A stretch of 64,000 nt of DNA, taken from Flavivirga sp. 57AJ16. GTDB taxonomy: Bacteria > Bacteroidota > Bacteroidia > Flavobacteriales > Flavobacteriaceae. The position numbers and the translations under genes were made by a program. The stretch is from the NCBI RefSeq assembly GCF_028736925.1, contig NZ_JAQZAT010000014.1:48794-112793 (forward strand), given 5' to 3'. Shown in pieces: positions 46,160 through 55,096 of this stretch (positions are counted from its first letter, which is position 1; the number at the start of each line of letters is the position of its first letter). The notes under the pieces were generated by a model. It was not told the DNA's origin. It saw nothing but the letters and a program-made list of their open reading frames with translations, and did not search any database.

Positions 46160-47587
46160 ATGAGTATAACTGCGCAATCGGTATGGGATAATTGTCTAGA
46201 ATTTATAAAAGATAATATTCAACCGCAAGCATATAAAACATGGTTTGAACCTATTATAGCAGTTAAACTTACAGATAACGCACTAAGCGTTCAAGTGCCC
46301 AGCAAATTCTTTTACGAATGGCTTGAAGAGCATTATGTGAAAATCCTAAAAGTATCGCTTACCAAGGAATTAGGTGAAAAAGCTAAACTTGTTTACATTA
46401 TAAAAATGGAAAACACTTACGGCAACAAACAACCTTTCACCGAAAAAATTCCAAGCTCAAATAGAAGCTCAGTAAAATCACAAGACGTAGATATCCCTCT
46501 AAATAATAAAAATCCAGAATTAAGGAACCCCTTTGTCATTCCCGGTATTAGAAATGTTAAGATTGAATCTCAACTAAATCCTAATTACAGCTTTGAAAAC
46601 TTTTTAGAAGGCGACTCTAATCGATTGGCTCGAAGTGCGGGATTAGCTGTGTCTGCCAAACCTGGTGGCACCTCTTTTAATCCCCTTTTAATTTTTGGAG
46701 GAGTCGGTCTGGGCAAAACACATTTGGCTCATGCCATTGGTGTTGATATAAAAGATAAACATCCAGAAAAAACCGTTTTATATATTTCCGCAGAGAAGTT
46801 TACACAACAATACATAGACGCCGTTAAGAAAAACAACAGAAATGATTTTATTCATTTTTATCAAATTATTGATGTATTAATAATTGATGATGTTCAATTC
46901 CTTTCCGGAAAAACAGGAACACAGGATGTTTTCTTCCATATCTTTAATCATTTACATCAAAATGGCAAGCAGGTTATTTTAACCAGCGACAAAGCACCAG
47001 TTGATATGCAGGATATCGAACAACGCTTATTATCTCGTTTCAAATGGGGACTTTCTGCCGAATTACAAACACCAGACTTCGAAACTAGAGTCTCTATACT
47101 TAAAAACAAATTATATCGCGATGGTGTAGAAATGCCTGAAGATATTATTGAATACGTCGCTAAAAATATTAAAACCAATGTTAGGGAATTAGAAGGCGCC
47201 ATCATTTCATTAATTGCACAATCTTCATTCAACAAAAAAGAAATTACTATAGACTTGGCCAGAGTGATCGTTGAAAAATTTGTTAAGAACACAAAACGCG
47301 AGGTTTCAATAGATTATATACAAAAAGTAGTCTCCGATTATTTTCAAATGGATGTTGATACTTTACAATCCAAAACAAGAAAGCGCCACATTGTTCAAGC
47401 CCGTCAATTAGCTATGTTTTTTGCAAAAAAGTTCACTAAAGCATCCTTAGCAAGTATTGGTTCTCAAATAGGAAAGCGTGACCATGCAACTGTTTTACAT
47501 GCTTGTAAAACAGTTGACAACCTATCTTCAACAGATAAACAATTTAGAAAATATGTTGAGGACATTACTAAAAAGCTTTCCGTTTAA
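46160..47587 (+). CDS. dnaA: chromosomal replication initiator DnaA
   Basis: DnaA binds origin boxes and melts oriC. The 475-aa protein has the N-terminal oligomerisation domain (1-80), a linker (about 85-145), the AAA+ domain with Walker A GGVGLGKT (180-187) and IIDDVQFLSGK, and the C-terminal DNA-binding domain with KRDHATVLHACKTV. The start MSITAQSVWDNCLEFIK is typical. I see no cluster of TTATCCACA boxes next to it, so oriC cannot be placed here. It is followed after 12 bp by a phosphatase gene. Confidence 0.98.
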   Translation: MSITAQSVWDNCLEFIKDNIQPQAYKTWFEPIIAVKLTDNALSVQVPSKFFYEWLEEHYVKILKVSLTKELGEKAKLVYIIKMENTYGNKQPFTEKIPSSNRSSVKSQDVDIPLNNKNPELRNPFVIPGIRNVKIESQLNPNYSFENFLEGDSNRLARSAGLAVSAKPGGTSFNPLLIFGGVGLGKTHLAHAIGVDIKDKHPEKTVLYISAEKFTQQYIDAVKKNNRNDFIHFYQIIDVLIIDDVQFLSGKTGTQDVFFHIFNHLHQNGKQVILTSDKAPVDMQDIEQRLLSRFKWGLSAELQTPDFETRVSILKNKLYRDGVEMPEDIIEYVAKNIKTNVRELEGAIISLIAQSSFNKKEITIDLARVIVEKFVKNTKREVSIDYIQKVVSDYFQMDVDTLQSKTRKRHIVQARQLAMFFAKKFTKASLASIGSQIGKRDHATVLHACKTVDNLSSTDKQFRKYVEDITKKLSV

Positions 47588-47599
47588 AATTCAATTAAA

Positions 47600-48049
47600 A
47601 TGACTAAAATTCTGATGGTATGTTTGGGGAACATTTGTCGTTCTCCCCTAGCCGAAGGTATTTTAAAATCTAAACTTTCAAACGATTTTTACGTAGATTC
47701 TGCTGGTACTGCCAATTACCATACGGGAAATTCCCCTGATAAGCGTTCTATCACAGTTGCCAGAAAATATGGATTGGATATTTCTCATTTAAAAGGTCGA
47801 CAATTTAAAACTTCAGATTTTGATGCATTCGATTTAATTTATGTCATGGATGGTTCAAATTTTAAAGATGTTGTTTCCCTAGCTAGAAACGATCAGGACA
47901 TCTCAAAAGTAAAATTTATTTTAAACGAAATTTATCCAAATCAAAACTATGATGTGCCCGATCCATACTATGGTGGGGATGATGGTTTTGAAAATGTTTA
48001 CAAAATGTTAGATGAGGCTTGTGACGTCATTGCAAAATCCTTAAGCTAA
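47600..48049 (+). CDS. low-molecular-weight protein-tyrosine phosphatase
   Basis: The 149-aa protein has the P-loop CLGNICRSP (nucleophile Cys8, Arg14) and the general acid Asp in DVPDPYYGG near the C-terminus, both in the expected places. It dephosphorylates phosphotyrosine in proteins, often regulating polysaccharide kinases; no kinase or export gene is adjacent. It lies 12 bp after dnaA and 11 bp before the RsmI-like gene, so the three may be co-transcribed. Confidence 0.95.
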   Translation: MTKILMVCLGNICRSPLAEGILKSKLSNDFYVDSAGTANYHTGNSPDKRSITVARKYGLDISHLKGRQFKTSDFDAFDLIYVMDGSNFKDVVSLARNDQDISKVKFILNEIYPNQNYDVPDPYYGGDDGFENVYKMLDEACDVIAKSLS

Positions 48050-48060
48050 ATTATCCGCTT

Positions 48061-48777
48061 ATGAATACAGTTAAAGGGAAATTATACCTAATCCCAACTA
48101 CATTAGGCGACAATGAACCGTTAGAGGTTTTACCCATATCCGTAAAACGGATAATCGAACAAACCGATACGTTTATAGTTGAAAACGAAAAAACAGCTAG
48201 ACGTTTTATAAAAAAAATAACGCCCAATAAACCACAACCATCTTTAAATATGTTTCATTTAAACAAATTTACTGATGTAAGTGAACTGCCCGGTTTTTTA
48301 TCCCCGTGCTTAAACGGAACTAATATCGGACTTTTATCTGAAGCTGGATGTCCAGGTGTTGCAGATCCTGGTGCCGATATTGTAAAATTAGCACACCAAA
48401 AGAACATTAAAGTAGTGCCTTTAGTTGGTCCTTCGTCCATACTAATGGCAATAATGAGTTCTGGTATGAACGGGCAAAGTTTTGCTTTTAACGGTTATTT
48501 ACCTATAGATAAAGGGGAACGAAGAAGCGAGATCAAGCGATTAGAAAGGCTTTCCTTTGAATACAATCAATCGCAATTATTTATAGAGACCCCATATAGA
48601 AACAACAAAATGTTGGAAGATTTGTGCCATACACTAGAAAAAAACACTGACATATCGGTCGCCTGTGACATTACCTTAAGCACGGAATTCATAAAAACAC
48701 AAACTGCAAACGAATGGAAAAAAAATATGGTAGACCTACATAAGAGACCTACCATATTTATTATTCATAAAAGCTGA
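48061..48777 (+). CDS. RsmI-like SAM-dependent methyltransferase
   Basis: The 238-aa protein belongs to the tetrapyrrole-methylase fold: KLYLIPTTLGDNEPLEVLP at the N-terminus, LLSEAGCPGVADPGADIV (about 94-111), VVPLVGPSSILMAIMSSG and FIETPYRNNKMLEDL. RsmI 2'-O-methylates C1402 of 16S rRNA; this shorter Bacteroidetes form is related but may be a paralogue. It is the last gene of the dnaA group and ends 3 bp from a convergent gene. Confidence 0.87.
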   Translation: MNTVKGKLYLIPTTLGDNEPLEVLPISVKRIIEQTDTFIVENEKTARRFIKKITPNKPQPSLNMFHLNKFTDVSELPGFLSPCLNGTNIGLLSEAGCPGVADPGADIVKLAHQKNIKVVPLVGPSSILMAIMSSGMNGQSFAFNGYLPIDKGERRSEIKRLERLSFEYNQSQLFIETPYRNNKMLEDLCHTLEKNTDISVACDITLSTEFIKTQTANEWKKNMVDLHKRPTIFIIHKS

Positions 48778-48780
48778 TGT

Positions 48781-49431
48781 CTAAATAGCTTTTGCTTTCT
48801 TATTTGGTTTTACAAAAGAAGTATCATATCCAGAAAAACGCTTCATGTACTCTTGTACGGTAGTACCATAACCATCCGCAAAATTATCCAGCCCGTAACT
48901 TCTTAAATATTTTTTAACGTTTCCAGGACCTGCTAAATGTGCCGCAGCTAAAATACCCGACTCTGTGACTATAACTCCATTGATTCGTTTTCCAACAAAA
49001 TTCTTAATATCACGTCTTAAAATCCATTTATTACGCTCTGCATTTGCAATGAAAGCACGCTCCTGAAGCTTAGGGCTCTTTAAAAATTGAGCAGAATTCT
49101 TAATACCGATCATTCTTAGCGTAGAGGCACCAAATTGATACTTACCTAAATAGCCAAATGTATTAACAGAAAAATAATTACCTCCAGACTCTTTAAAAGC
49201 TAGAGCTTCCTTAAATCCAACAAATGACTTACCTAAATAAGGAGAGAACGACTCGTTAGACGCTAATAGATTAAAGTCTTTACTTGTATTATCACGTACT
49301 GTATAATTTAAGTCCAATCCTTTTGTAGAATACTTACTTAAATCAACCGTTTCTTTAGATGAAAACGATACACTTAATATAAAACATATTGTAAGTGCTA
49401 GGGTAATAAAACTTGCAATATTCTTTACCAT
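48781..49431 (-). CDS. exported lysozyme/transglycosylase-like protein
   Basis: The 216-aa protein has an N-terminal hydrophobic signal (about 5-25) and a lysozyme-fold-like domain: FKEALAFKESGGNYFSVNTF, with the Glu in KESGG in the position of a catalytic Glu, followed by GYLGKYQFGASTLRMIG and ILAAAHLAGPGNVKKYLRSYG, a transglycosylase-like pattern. It probably cleaves peptidoglycan, though activity is inferred. It is followed upstream on the same strand by DUF2279 and mltG, another transglycosylase. A -7 element lies about 58 bp upstream. Confidence 0.75.
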   Translation of the reverse strand: MVKNIASFITLALTICFILSVSFSSKETVDLSKYSTKGLDLNYTVRDNTSKDFNLLASNESFSPYLGKSFVGFKEALAFKESGGNYFSVNTFGYLGKYQFGASTLRMIGIKNSAQFLKSPKLQERAFIANAERNKWILRRDIKNFVGKRINGVIVTESGILAAAHLAGPGNVKKYLRSYGLDNFADGYGTTVQEYMKRFSGYDTSFVKPNKKAKAI

Positions 49432-49488
49432 AATTTTAAATTTTTTCAGTGTATTTTAATGTAAAATACCCCTTGAAATTTCAGCGTG

Positions 49489-49496
49489 CAAAATTA
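49489..49496 (-). promoter_or_regulatory. -7 element candidate (TAATTTTG) for the lysozyme-like gene
   Basis: On the minus strand TAATTTTG fits TAnnTTTG, 58 bp before the start at 49431. Confidence 0.5.
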
Positions 49497-49541
49497 GGCT
49501 TTTTTTTAATTATTTCAAAATTAATCGATTATGTGCATTTT

Positions 49542-50453
49542 TTAGTTGTAGAATAGATGAAATGCACACTTATTTTTATTGATTTCTAATGTAGGGAATG
49601 GTATCTTAACCATATTAAAAACGTCCAAAACCGACCTTAAAAATTTTGAATTTGTCCTAATCGCATTCAAATTTACATCAAAACTTAAATAGTATTGCCG
49701 TAGCCTGCGATTAGTTGTTAACACTTGATTGTCAATATCTTTAGATCCATAGAGCATACCATCCGCTCCATAACCCACTGCCAGGTTTAACCATTTTGGT
49801 ATGTTACTTTCTTTAAAAAAAGCATGCAGATTGATACTTAACCAATAGGTCTGGCCATTATAGTCTTTTAATATGTGTTCCAAAAAATTTTCTCCTAACT
49901 TACTTGGGTTTAGATTGGCATACTTTGTTTGATGAAAAGAGTACTTTAAGGTCATTCTCTGTTCATTCCATAATAATTCTTGTCCAATATATAACCCCGT
50001 CCCTGCTCCATTGGCAGCAATATCTCCCCACGAAAAGCCCCATTCTTTGGAATAGCCATCTAAAACTTCTACAGCTGTTAAAAAACCAAAACCCAGAGTT
50101 GCCCCATATATTAATTGATCCTTTTTACTTACCCCACTCCAATTTAATAGTTGCGCACCATGCTTCCCCATCTGGTAAGATGTGAATACATGACCAACTT
50201 TATCCATTTGGAGCCATTCGCTATTATCGTTAACGGTATGAAACTTTGAACGGTCAAAATCTGCATACCAAAGTTGATTTAAGCCCAACAAGCTTAAAGC
50301 AGCAACAGAAACCTCTGCCATTACAACAGCTTGCTTTCTAGGGATATTAAGGGTGTCACTTGGTGTTAAAAAGGCATGTAATCTAGACTGTGAGTGAGAA
50401 AGCGAAGATAATAGCGTAAATAAAAGAATATGTTTTACAGCAAAAATCTTCAC
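49542..50453 (-). CDS. DUF2279 family exported protein
   Basis: This 303-aa protein has a signal peptide (about 1-20, ending SLSHSQ) and the DUF2279/YfiM-like pattern: SEWLQMDKVGHVFTSYQMGK, LIYGATLGFGFLTAVEVLDGYSKEWGFSWGDIAANGAGT and QRMTLKYSFH. The conserved KxGH, E and D residues suggest a membrane-associated enzyme or structural role of unknown kind. Its start overlaps the mltG stop by one base, so the two are co-transcribed and possibly linked to cell-wall maintenance. Confidence 0.85.
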   Translation of the reverse strand: MKIFAVKHILLFTLLSSLSHSQSRLHAFLTPSDTLNIPRKQAVVMAEVSVAALSLLGLNQLWYADFDRSKFHTVNDNSEWLQMDKVGHVFTSYQMGKHGAQLLNWSGVSKKDQLIYGATLGFGFLTAVEVLDGYSKEWGFSWGDIAANGAGTGLYIGQELLWNEQRMTLKYSFHQTKYANLNPSKLGENFLEHILKDYNGQTYWLSINLHAFFKESNIPKWLNLAVGYGADGMLYGSKDIDNQVLTTNRRLRQYYLSFDVNLNAIRTNSKFLRSVLDVFNMVKIPFPTLEINKNKCAFHLFYN

Positions 50454-51496
50454 TATTTATTAATACCTTGGGATGACAAATAACGGTGATACTCTCTGGC
50501 ATTTATATTATGTTGTGACAAAGTTTTAGCAAACTTGTGATAACCTAAACGCTTGGCATCTGCAACAAAATACAAGTATTTATGTGTCTCATGATTTAAA
50601 ACAGCATCAATGGCCGAAATATCGGGCATAGCAATTAAACCGGGTGGCAATCCTGCATTTTTATATGTATTATAAGGTGATTCAATTTCCTTATGAACAT
50701 TTAAAATACGTTTAATAATCGTGTTTTTATATTTAGGCAATTTATAAGCTGCAAATTTAAGCGTCGGGTCGGCCTGTAATGGCATGCCTATTTTTAATCT
50801 ATTTATATAAACCCCGGCAATTCTAGGCTGCTCACTAGCTTGTTTAGACTCTTCATAAACTATAGAGGCTAAGGCTATAACTTCATCTTGGGACAAACCT
50901 ATTGCTTTTGCTTTATTTTTTCTCGAATCATTCCAAAAACGATTATACTCTTTAAACATACGGCCTCTAAACGATTCTGCAGAAGTATTCCAGAAAAACT
51001 CATAACTGTTAGGCAAATACATTCCCAAAACTGTGGCTTCTTTAAAATCATTTTCGTCTAAAAACGATTGCTCTTTCATAGCCTTCAGTAAAGAAACGCT
51101 ATCTGCTTCTATTTGCATGGCTATACGTCCCGCTAACTTTTCTAAAGTTTCCTGGTTGTTAAAAGAAACGTTAATTGGTAAGTTCTTACTACGAATGGAA
51201 TTAATAATATCATTATTGGTCATGCCTTTTTTAATAGCATACCTCCCGGCCTTGATATTTGTTGTATATTTCTTTTGCTCAGCTAAATCGTCAAAAGAGT
51301 CAATATCGTCCAATAAGGGTATTAACTGATTTCTAACATCTTCATAAACTGCTTTAGTAGGGATAAAAACATAAGCTGTATCATTATTAAACGCCGTATT
51401 GGGCCTAAGCATCGCTTTATACACAAAATTTGCAAAAAATGCCGCAACCACCAATCCAATAATTACAATAGCAAGAAGTATCTTTTTTATATACAT
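50453..51496 (-). CDS. mltG: endolytic murein transglycosylase MltG
   Basis: MltG cleaves nascent glycan strands at the inner membrane and limits their length. The 347-aa protein has an N-terminal membrane anchor (about 6-27), a LysM-like region (about 80-110) and the YceG domain with catalytic-type Glu215 in SIVYEESKQASEQPRIAGVY, INRLKIGMPLQADPTL and SPYNTYKNAGLPPGLIAMP. The length is typical. The spacer upstream (51497-51733) carries palindromic repeats. Confidence 0.96.
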   Translation of the reverse strand: MYIKKILLAIVIIGLVVAAFFANFVYKAMLRPNTAFNNDTAYVFIPTKAVYEDVRNQLIPLLDDIDSFDDLAEQKKYTTNIKAGRYAIKKGMTNNDIINSIRSKNLPINVSFNNQETLEKLAGRIAMQIEADSVSLLKAMKEQSFLDENDFKEATVLGMYLPNSYEFFWNTSAESFRGRMFKEYNRFWNDSRKNKAKAIGLSQDEVIALASIVYEESKQASEQPRIAGVYINRLKIGMPLQADPTLKFAAYKLPKYKNTIIKRILNVHKEIESPYNTYKNAGLPPGLIAMPDISAIDAVLNHETHKYLYFVADAKRLGYHKFAKTLSQHNINAREYHRYLSSQGINK

Positions 51497-51512
51497 TTAA
51501 TCTAAAAATTCT

Positions 51513-51665
51513 CCGACCCTTCGGTCGGGGTTTCCTATTCACCTCTCCTTTGGAGAGATCAGAATTGCCTTTTTGTCAATTCTGGGTGAGGTAAAATATA
51601 AAATTTCGATTTTTGACCTTGAGACCAAAACCCGTACCCAACTTCCTGCCTGCCGGCGAGGCAGG
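51513..51665. repeat. cluster of short GC-rich hairpins
   Basis: Three palindromes lie between the GNAT and mltG genes: CCGACCCTTCGGTCGG (51513-51528), CTCTCCTTTGGAGAG (51543-51557), and CCTGCCTGCCGGCGAGGCAGG near 51645. They contrast with the AT-rich surroundings and resemble fragments of dispersed repeats. The first could terminate read-through from the GNAT gene. Confidence 0.65.
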
Positions 51666-51733
51666 GATTGGATAAGAAACCGGGAAAATATCCTTATGGC
51701 TTGCCTCAGGGATAGTCGGTTTCAAGAAATTTT

Positions 51734-52258
51734 TTATTTATTTATAAGCTGAAATAAATATTCATTTTTATAGGAGCCATTAACACGGTTCCAATCCTTT
51801 TTAAGTCCAATTTTTTTAAATCCAAAATTTGTAAAAAGCTTTATGCTCGCCTCGTTTTCTTCAGAAATATTACAATACAACTGATGTAAGCCCAAATGGG
51901 CAAAACTATAATCTGTTAATAACCTGAGAGCCTCTTTACCATAACCTTTCCTTCTATTATTTGTTTCTTTAACCAAAATACCTATACCTGCTCTACCATT
52001 TTTAAAATCGAAATCAAACAAATCGATCATTCCCAAAGGTTCGTCTATATAACTCGAAATAACCAGTCGCAATTGTTTAACTTCAAAAATATCTTTATGC
52101 GCTTGTTCTAAATACTTCTTTATTAAGTACTTCGAATATGGTGCTATCGTATTGCTTATCTCCCAGACGGCCTCATCATTTTCAATAGTATGAACAAACT
52201 CTAAATCTTCAGGCTCTAAAGCGCGTAAGTATATATTTTCACCTTTTAAAGTAATCAT
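51734..52258 (-). CDS. RimJ/RimL-type GNAT acetyltransferase
   Basis: The 174-aa protein begins ITLKGENIYLRALEPEDLEF, the usual opening of the RimJ/RimL branch, with an acetyl-CoA site NRRKGYGKEALRLLTDYSF and the C-terminal SIKLFTNFGFKKIG block. It may acetylate a protein N-terminus or a small amine. Its start overlaps the end of dapF by 4 bp (ATGA), so it is co-expressed with that gene. Confidence 0.9.
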   Translation of the reverse strand: MITLKGENIYLRALEPEDLEFVHTIENDEAVWEISNTIAPYSKYLIKKYLEQAHKDIFEVKQLRLVISSYIDEPLGMIDLFDFDFKNGRAGIGILVKETNNRRKGYGKEALRLLTDYSFAHLGLHQLYCNISEENEASIKLFTNFGFKKIGLKKDWNRVNGSYKNEYLFQLINK

Positions 52259-53028
52259 ACCGTTCCCTTAAAAACAAGTTTGGCAGGTCCCATAAGCCAT
52301 ACATTTTTGTATACACCATTTTCAACTTCAAAAGACACTTGTAATTCCCCACCTTGCACTTGAAGTGTAATCAGGTTATCTTTGGTTTCATCAATAGCAT
52401 GCATTGCCAAAGCAACAGCAGTAACTCCTGTACCACATGACAATGTTTCATCTTCTACGCCTCGCTCATACGTCCTAACCCTAAAAATTTTAGGATTTAC
52501 TTTCTTAACAAAATTCACATTACTACCCGTTTCATTATACGGCGAACCATATCTTATTTTTGCGCCTTTTGTTTTTATATCAAATGTTTCTATCTCATTT
52601 TCAAATTGTACATGATGTGGTGATCCTGTATCCAAAAAAACATGGTTTTCATGCTTTTCAATCGTATCGACATCCTGCATCTGAAGTCTTACAATATCCC
52701 CATCAATAATCGCGTGGTGTACCCCATCAATCGCTTCAAAAGTCGTTTTATTCTTTATAACACCTAATTGTTTAGCAAATGCTACCAAGCAACGCCCTCC
52801 ATTACCGCACATAGAACTTTCGTTTCCATCGGCATTATAGTAAACCATTTTAAAGTCTAAATCATCATGGTTTTCTAATAGAATAAGACCATCAGCCCCT
52901 ATGCCAAAACGTCTGTCGCACAAGGCTTCAACAAGTTTGGTATTATTTTTGTCAAAAGTTTGTTGACGATTATCAATCATCACAAAATCATTTCCTGTTC
53001 CTTGATATTTATAAAAAGTCTGTTGCAT
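52255..53028 (-). CDS. dapF: diaminopimelate epimerase
   Basis: DapF interconverts LL- and meso-diaminopimelate for peptidoglycan and lysine. The ATG at 53028 gives 257 aa beginning MQQTFYKYQGTGNDFVMID, the family norm; a 15-codon longer frame would lie across the promoter. The two catalytic cysteines are Cys74 in SSMCGNGGRC and Cys198 in LSCGTGV. FGIGADGLILLE and YERGVEDET are also conserved. It is coupled to the GNAT gene downstream. Confidence 0.97.
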   Translation of the reverse strand: MQQTFYKYQGTGNDFVMIDNRQQTFDKNNTKLVEALCDRRFGIGADGLILLENHDDLDFKMVYYNADGNESSMCGNGGRCLVAFAKQLGVIKNKTTFEAIDGVHHAIIDGDIVRLQMQDVDTIEKHENHVFLDTGSPHHVQFENEIETFDIKTKGAKIRYGSPYNETGSNVNFVKKVNPKIFRVRTYERGVEDETLSCGTGVTAVALAMHAIDETKDNLITLQVQGGELQVSFEVENGVYKNVWLMGPAKLVFKGTV

Positions 53029-53037
53029 AATAAAGCA

Positions 53038-53045
53038 CAAAGATA
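53038..53045 (-). promoter_or_regulatory. -7 element candidate (TATCTTTG) for dapF
   Basis: On the minus strand TATCTTTG matches TAnnTTTG and lies 9 bp before the ATG at 53028, giving a nearly leaderless message. It supports the shorter dapF start. Confidence 0.65.
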
Positions 53046-53271
53046 TAAATAAAGAATTTCTTAAAACGAGCAATATTATAATACAAAAGTTAAAATAATC
53101 TTGCCTCCCGTTTTTGGCTTTTTAATTTAAAATCGAAATTCTTTATTTAGTTTTTTGTTTTTACTATAACATGTTCAGTACAAACGTGGGAACAGCTAGT
53201 CTCAAGGGCATTCTATGAGTTTACCTCGCAGAATACTCTTTATAATTAATGGTGTTTTTTGATTGTTAAAT

Positions 53272-53353
53272 AGTCGTTAAAATTGGCGTTAAAAATCGTT
53301 AAAACGAGATGAGCCATTCAATAAATATTTAATTTTAATCGTTAAATCGTTAG
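53272..53353 (+). promoter_or_regulatory. CGTTAA repeats upstream of htrA
   Basis: CGTTAAA occurs at 53275, 53287, 53297 and 53340, and CGTTAGT at 53348. The first three are spaced 12 and 10 bp. AGTCGTTAAAAT here (53272-53283) is identical to 14908-14919 upstream of the XRE gene. This is a candidate operator array for a regulator binding on one helix face. Confidence 0.5.
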
Positions 53354-53378
53354 TAAATTGTAATTAAACTTAAAATTC

Positions 53379-54791
53379 ATGAAAAAGATTTTATCATTAG
53401 TACTGGTTTCGGCATTAGGTGGCGTTTTAACTCTTGGTGCTTATAAACTTTTTTTAGAAAAAGAAAATAAAAATGTCGTAGTGGCCACGGCAGATTCCAA
53501 CCCAACGTTTTTGCCCACTAATAATATTAGTGGTCCATTAAAAGCTTACGAAACATCAGATTTTACAACAGCTGCAGAAAACACGGTCCATGCCGTGGTA
53601 CACGTAAAAAATGTGACGATCAGCTCTGGACAAATGACTTTTGAAGATTTATTTTTTGGAAGACGTCAACAACGTGCCCAATTAGGAACAGGTTCTGGGG
53701 TTATAATCAATGCAGATGGTTATATTATAACTAATAATCACGTCATTAAAAATGCCCATGAACTATCGGTGACTTTGAACAATAATAAAACATATGAAGC
53801 TAAACTCATTGGTACAGACCAAAAAACCGATATAGCCCTTTTGAAAATTGATGCAGATGAAGCATTGCCTTTTGTGACATTTGGAGATTCGGATGAAGCT
53901 AAAATTGGTGAGTGGGTACTTGCCGTTGGTAATCCTTTTAATTTAACATCGACTGTTACTGCGGGGATTATTAGTGCCAAAGCCAGGGATCTATCTGGAA
54001 ACAGTTCACAATCATTCATTCAAACTGATGCTGCTGTAAATCCAGGAAATTCAGGTGGCGCCCTAGTGAATACAAACGGAGAACTTATTGGAATCAATAC
54101 CGCCATAACTTCCCAAACAGGTTCTTATATTGGGTATTCCTTTGCGGTACCAAGCAATATTGCGCGTAAAGTTATTGAAGATATCATGGAGTATGGTAAT
54201 GTACAAAATGGGGTTTTAGGAGTTTCAATACTTAATAAAGCTTCAAAAGAAGCCATTGAGCTAGGAATTAATGAGATTGAAGGCGTATATGTTAGTGAAG
54301 TCATAAAAAACTCTGGTGCAGAAAAAGCAGGTATAAAAAAAGGTGATATTATTAAGAAGTTGGACAATATAAAAATTTCTAATTTTCCAGAATTGTCAGG
54401 ATATATAAAAACCAAAAGACCAAATGATATTGTAAATGTTGAATTGCTTAGAGATAATAAATTGAAATCATTTTCAGTGTCATTAACAAAAACGGCCATT
54501 TTCTCTGTCAATTTTATGAAAATGGAATTGCAAGATCTATCAGATTCATTTAAGGAAAAATACAATATCGATTATGGTGTTATGGTGAAGAACACAAAAA
54601 ACCAATGGTTATATTCAAATTTAGGTATTTCTGAAGGCTATATTATCACTGGAATAAATGATACTAAAATTGAAACCATTGAAGATATTTCTAAATTAAA
54701 AGAAAAATATGGAGATGATATTCTAGAAAATATTAAAAAGTTAGAATATATAAATACAAGAAAGGAAAAAAAAGAAGTCATTTTTAAATAG
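53379..54791 (+). CDS. HtrA/DegP-type periplasmic serine protease
   Basis: This 470-aa protease has an N-terminal signal/anchor (about 4-24), a trypsin-like domain with His121 in TNNHVI, Asp151 in TDIALLKID and Ser225 in NPGNSGGAL, a first PDZ domain (about 285-370, GVYVSEVIKNSGAEKAGIKK) and a second, weaker PDZ region at the C-terminus (about 400-465). It degrades or refolds damaged envelope proteins. CGTTAA repeats upstream suggest stress control. Palindromic element copy B begins at the last base of its stop codon. Confidence 0.95.
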   Translation: MKKILSLVLVSALGGVLTLGAYKLFLEKENKNVVVATADSNPTFLPTNNISGPLKAYETSDFTTAAENTVHAVVHVKNVTISSGQMTFEDLFFGRRQQRAQLGTGSGVIINADGYIITNNHVIKNAHELSVTLNNNKTYEAKLIGTDQKTDIALLKIDADEALPFVTFGDSDEAKIGEWVLAVGNPFNLTSTVTAGIISAKARDLSGNSSQSFIQTDAAVNPGNSGGALVNTNGELIGINTAITSQTGSYIGYSFAVPSNIARKVIEDIMEYGNVQNGVLGVSILNKASKEAIELGINEIEGVYVSEVIKNSGAEKAGIKKGDIIKKLDNIKISNFPELSGYIKTKRPNDIVNVELLRDNKLKSFSVSLTKTAIFSVNFMKMELQDLSDSFKEKYNIDYGVMVKNTKNQWLYSNLGISEGYIITGINDTKIETIEDISKLKEKYGDDILENIKKLEYINTRKEKKEVIFK

Positions 54792-54950
54792 AACTCATTT
54801 AGACTTTTTGGATTTAAGCGAAAATTAGAAGTTTTTATCTCAGTTGAAGTCTTTTTTGAGTTGCATAGCAGAGCTGCGGAAGGAAAAAAAGACAAAAAAA
54901 GAGCTGAAAACAGCAATTTTTTAGCAAATTGAAAAAGTCTAAATGAATTC
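54791..54950. repeat. 160-bp palindromic element, copy B
   Basis: GAACTCATTTAGACTTTTT at the left pairs with AAAAAGTCTAAATGAATTC at the right (one mismatch in 19). The interior AAGCGAAAATTAGAAG, GCATAGCAGAGCTGCGGAAG and GCAAATTG match copy A. The arms differ from those of copy A but pair with each other. Confidence 0.9.
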
Positions 54951-54980
54951 AATAAAACCCTTTCCTTAAAAATAGTTTTC

Positions 54981-55022
54981 AATCCCATCAAAAACTAAAT
55001 TTTTTGATGGGATTATTTTTTT
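54981..55022 (+). terminator. terminator downstream of htrA
   Basis: AATCCCATCAAAAA and TTTTTGATGGGATT form a 14-bp perfect stem followed by a T-run. It lies 190 bp after htrA, beyond the repeat element. Confidence 0.9.
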
Positions 55023-55056
55023 GTAAAAATACGCTACGAAAACGTTTGAAATATGA

Positions 55057-55064
55057 TACTTTTG
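55057..55064 (+). promoter_or_regulatory. -7 element candidate (TACTTTTG) for the GAPDH gene
   Basis: TACTTTTG matches TAnnTTTG and lies 32 bp before the ATG at 55097. It supports that start rather than the upstream in-frame ATG at 55004. Confidence 0.6.
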
Positions 55065-55096
55065 CAAAAAATTTATTTAAACCAAACTATTTTACA

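Larger units (their letters stand above)
53029..53378. other. dapF/htrA divergent spacer
   Basis: There is no gene. It holds the dapF promoter (53038-53045), repeat-like debris at about 53175-53240 (GGCATTCTATGAG, TACCTCGCAGAA) and a cluster of CGTTAA words upstream of htrA (53275-53353). Confidence 0.6.

Noticed and set aside
55004..55096. upstream ATG for the GAPDH gene
   Set aside because: It starts inside the htrA terminator and crosses a TAnnTTTG promoter element; the ATG at 55097 fits better.
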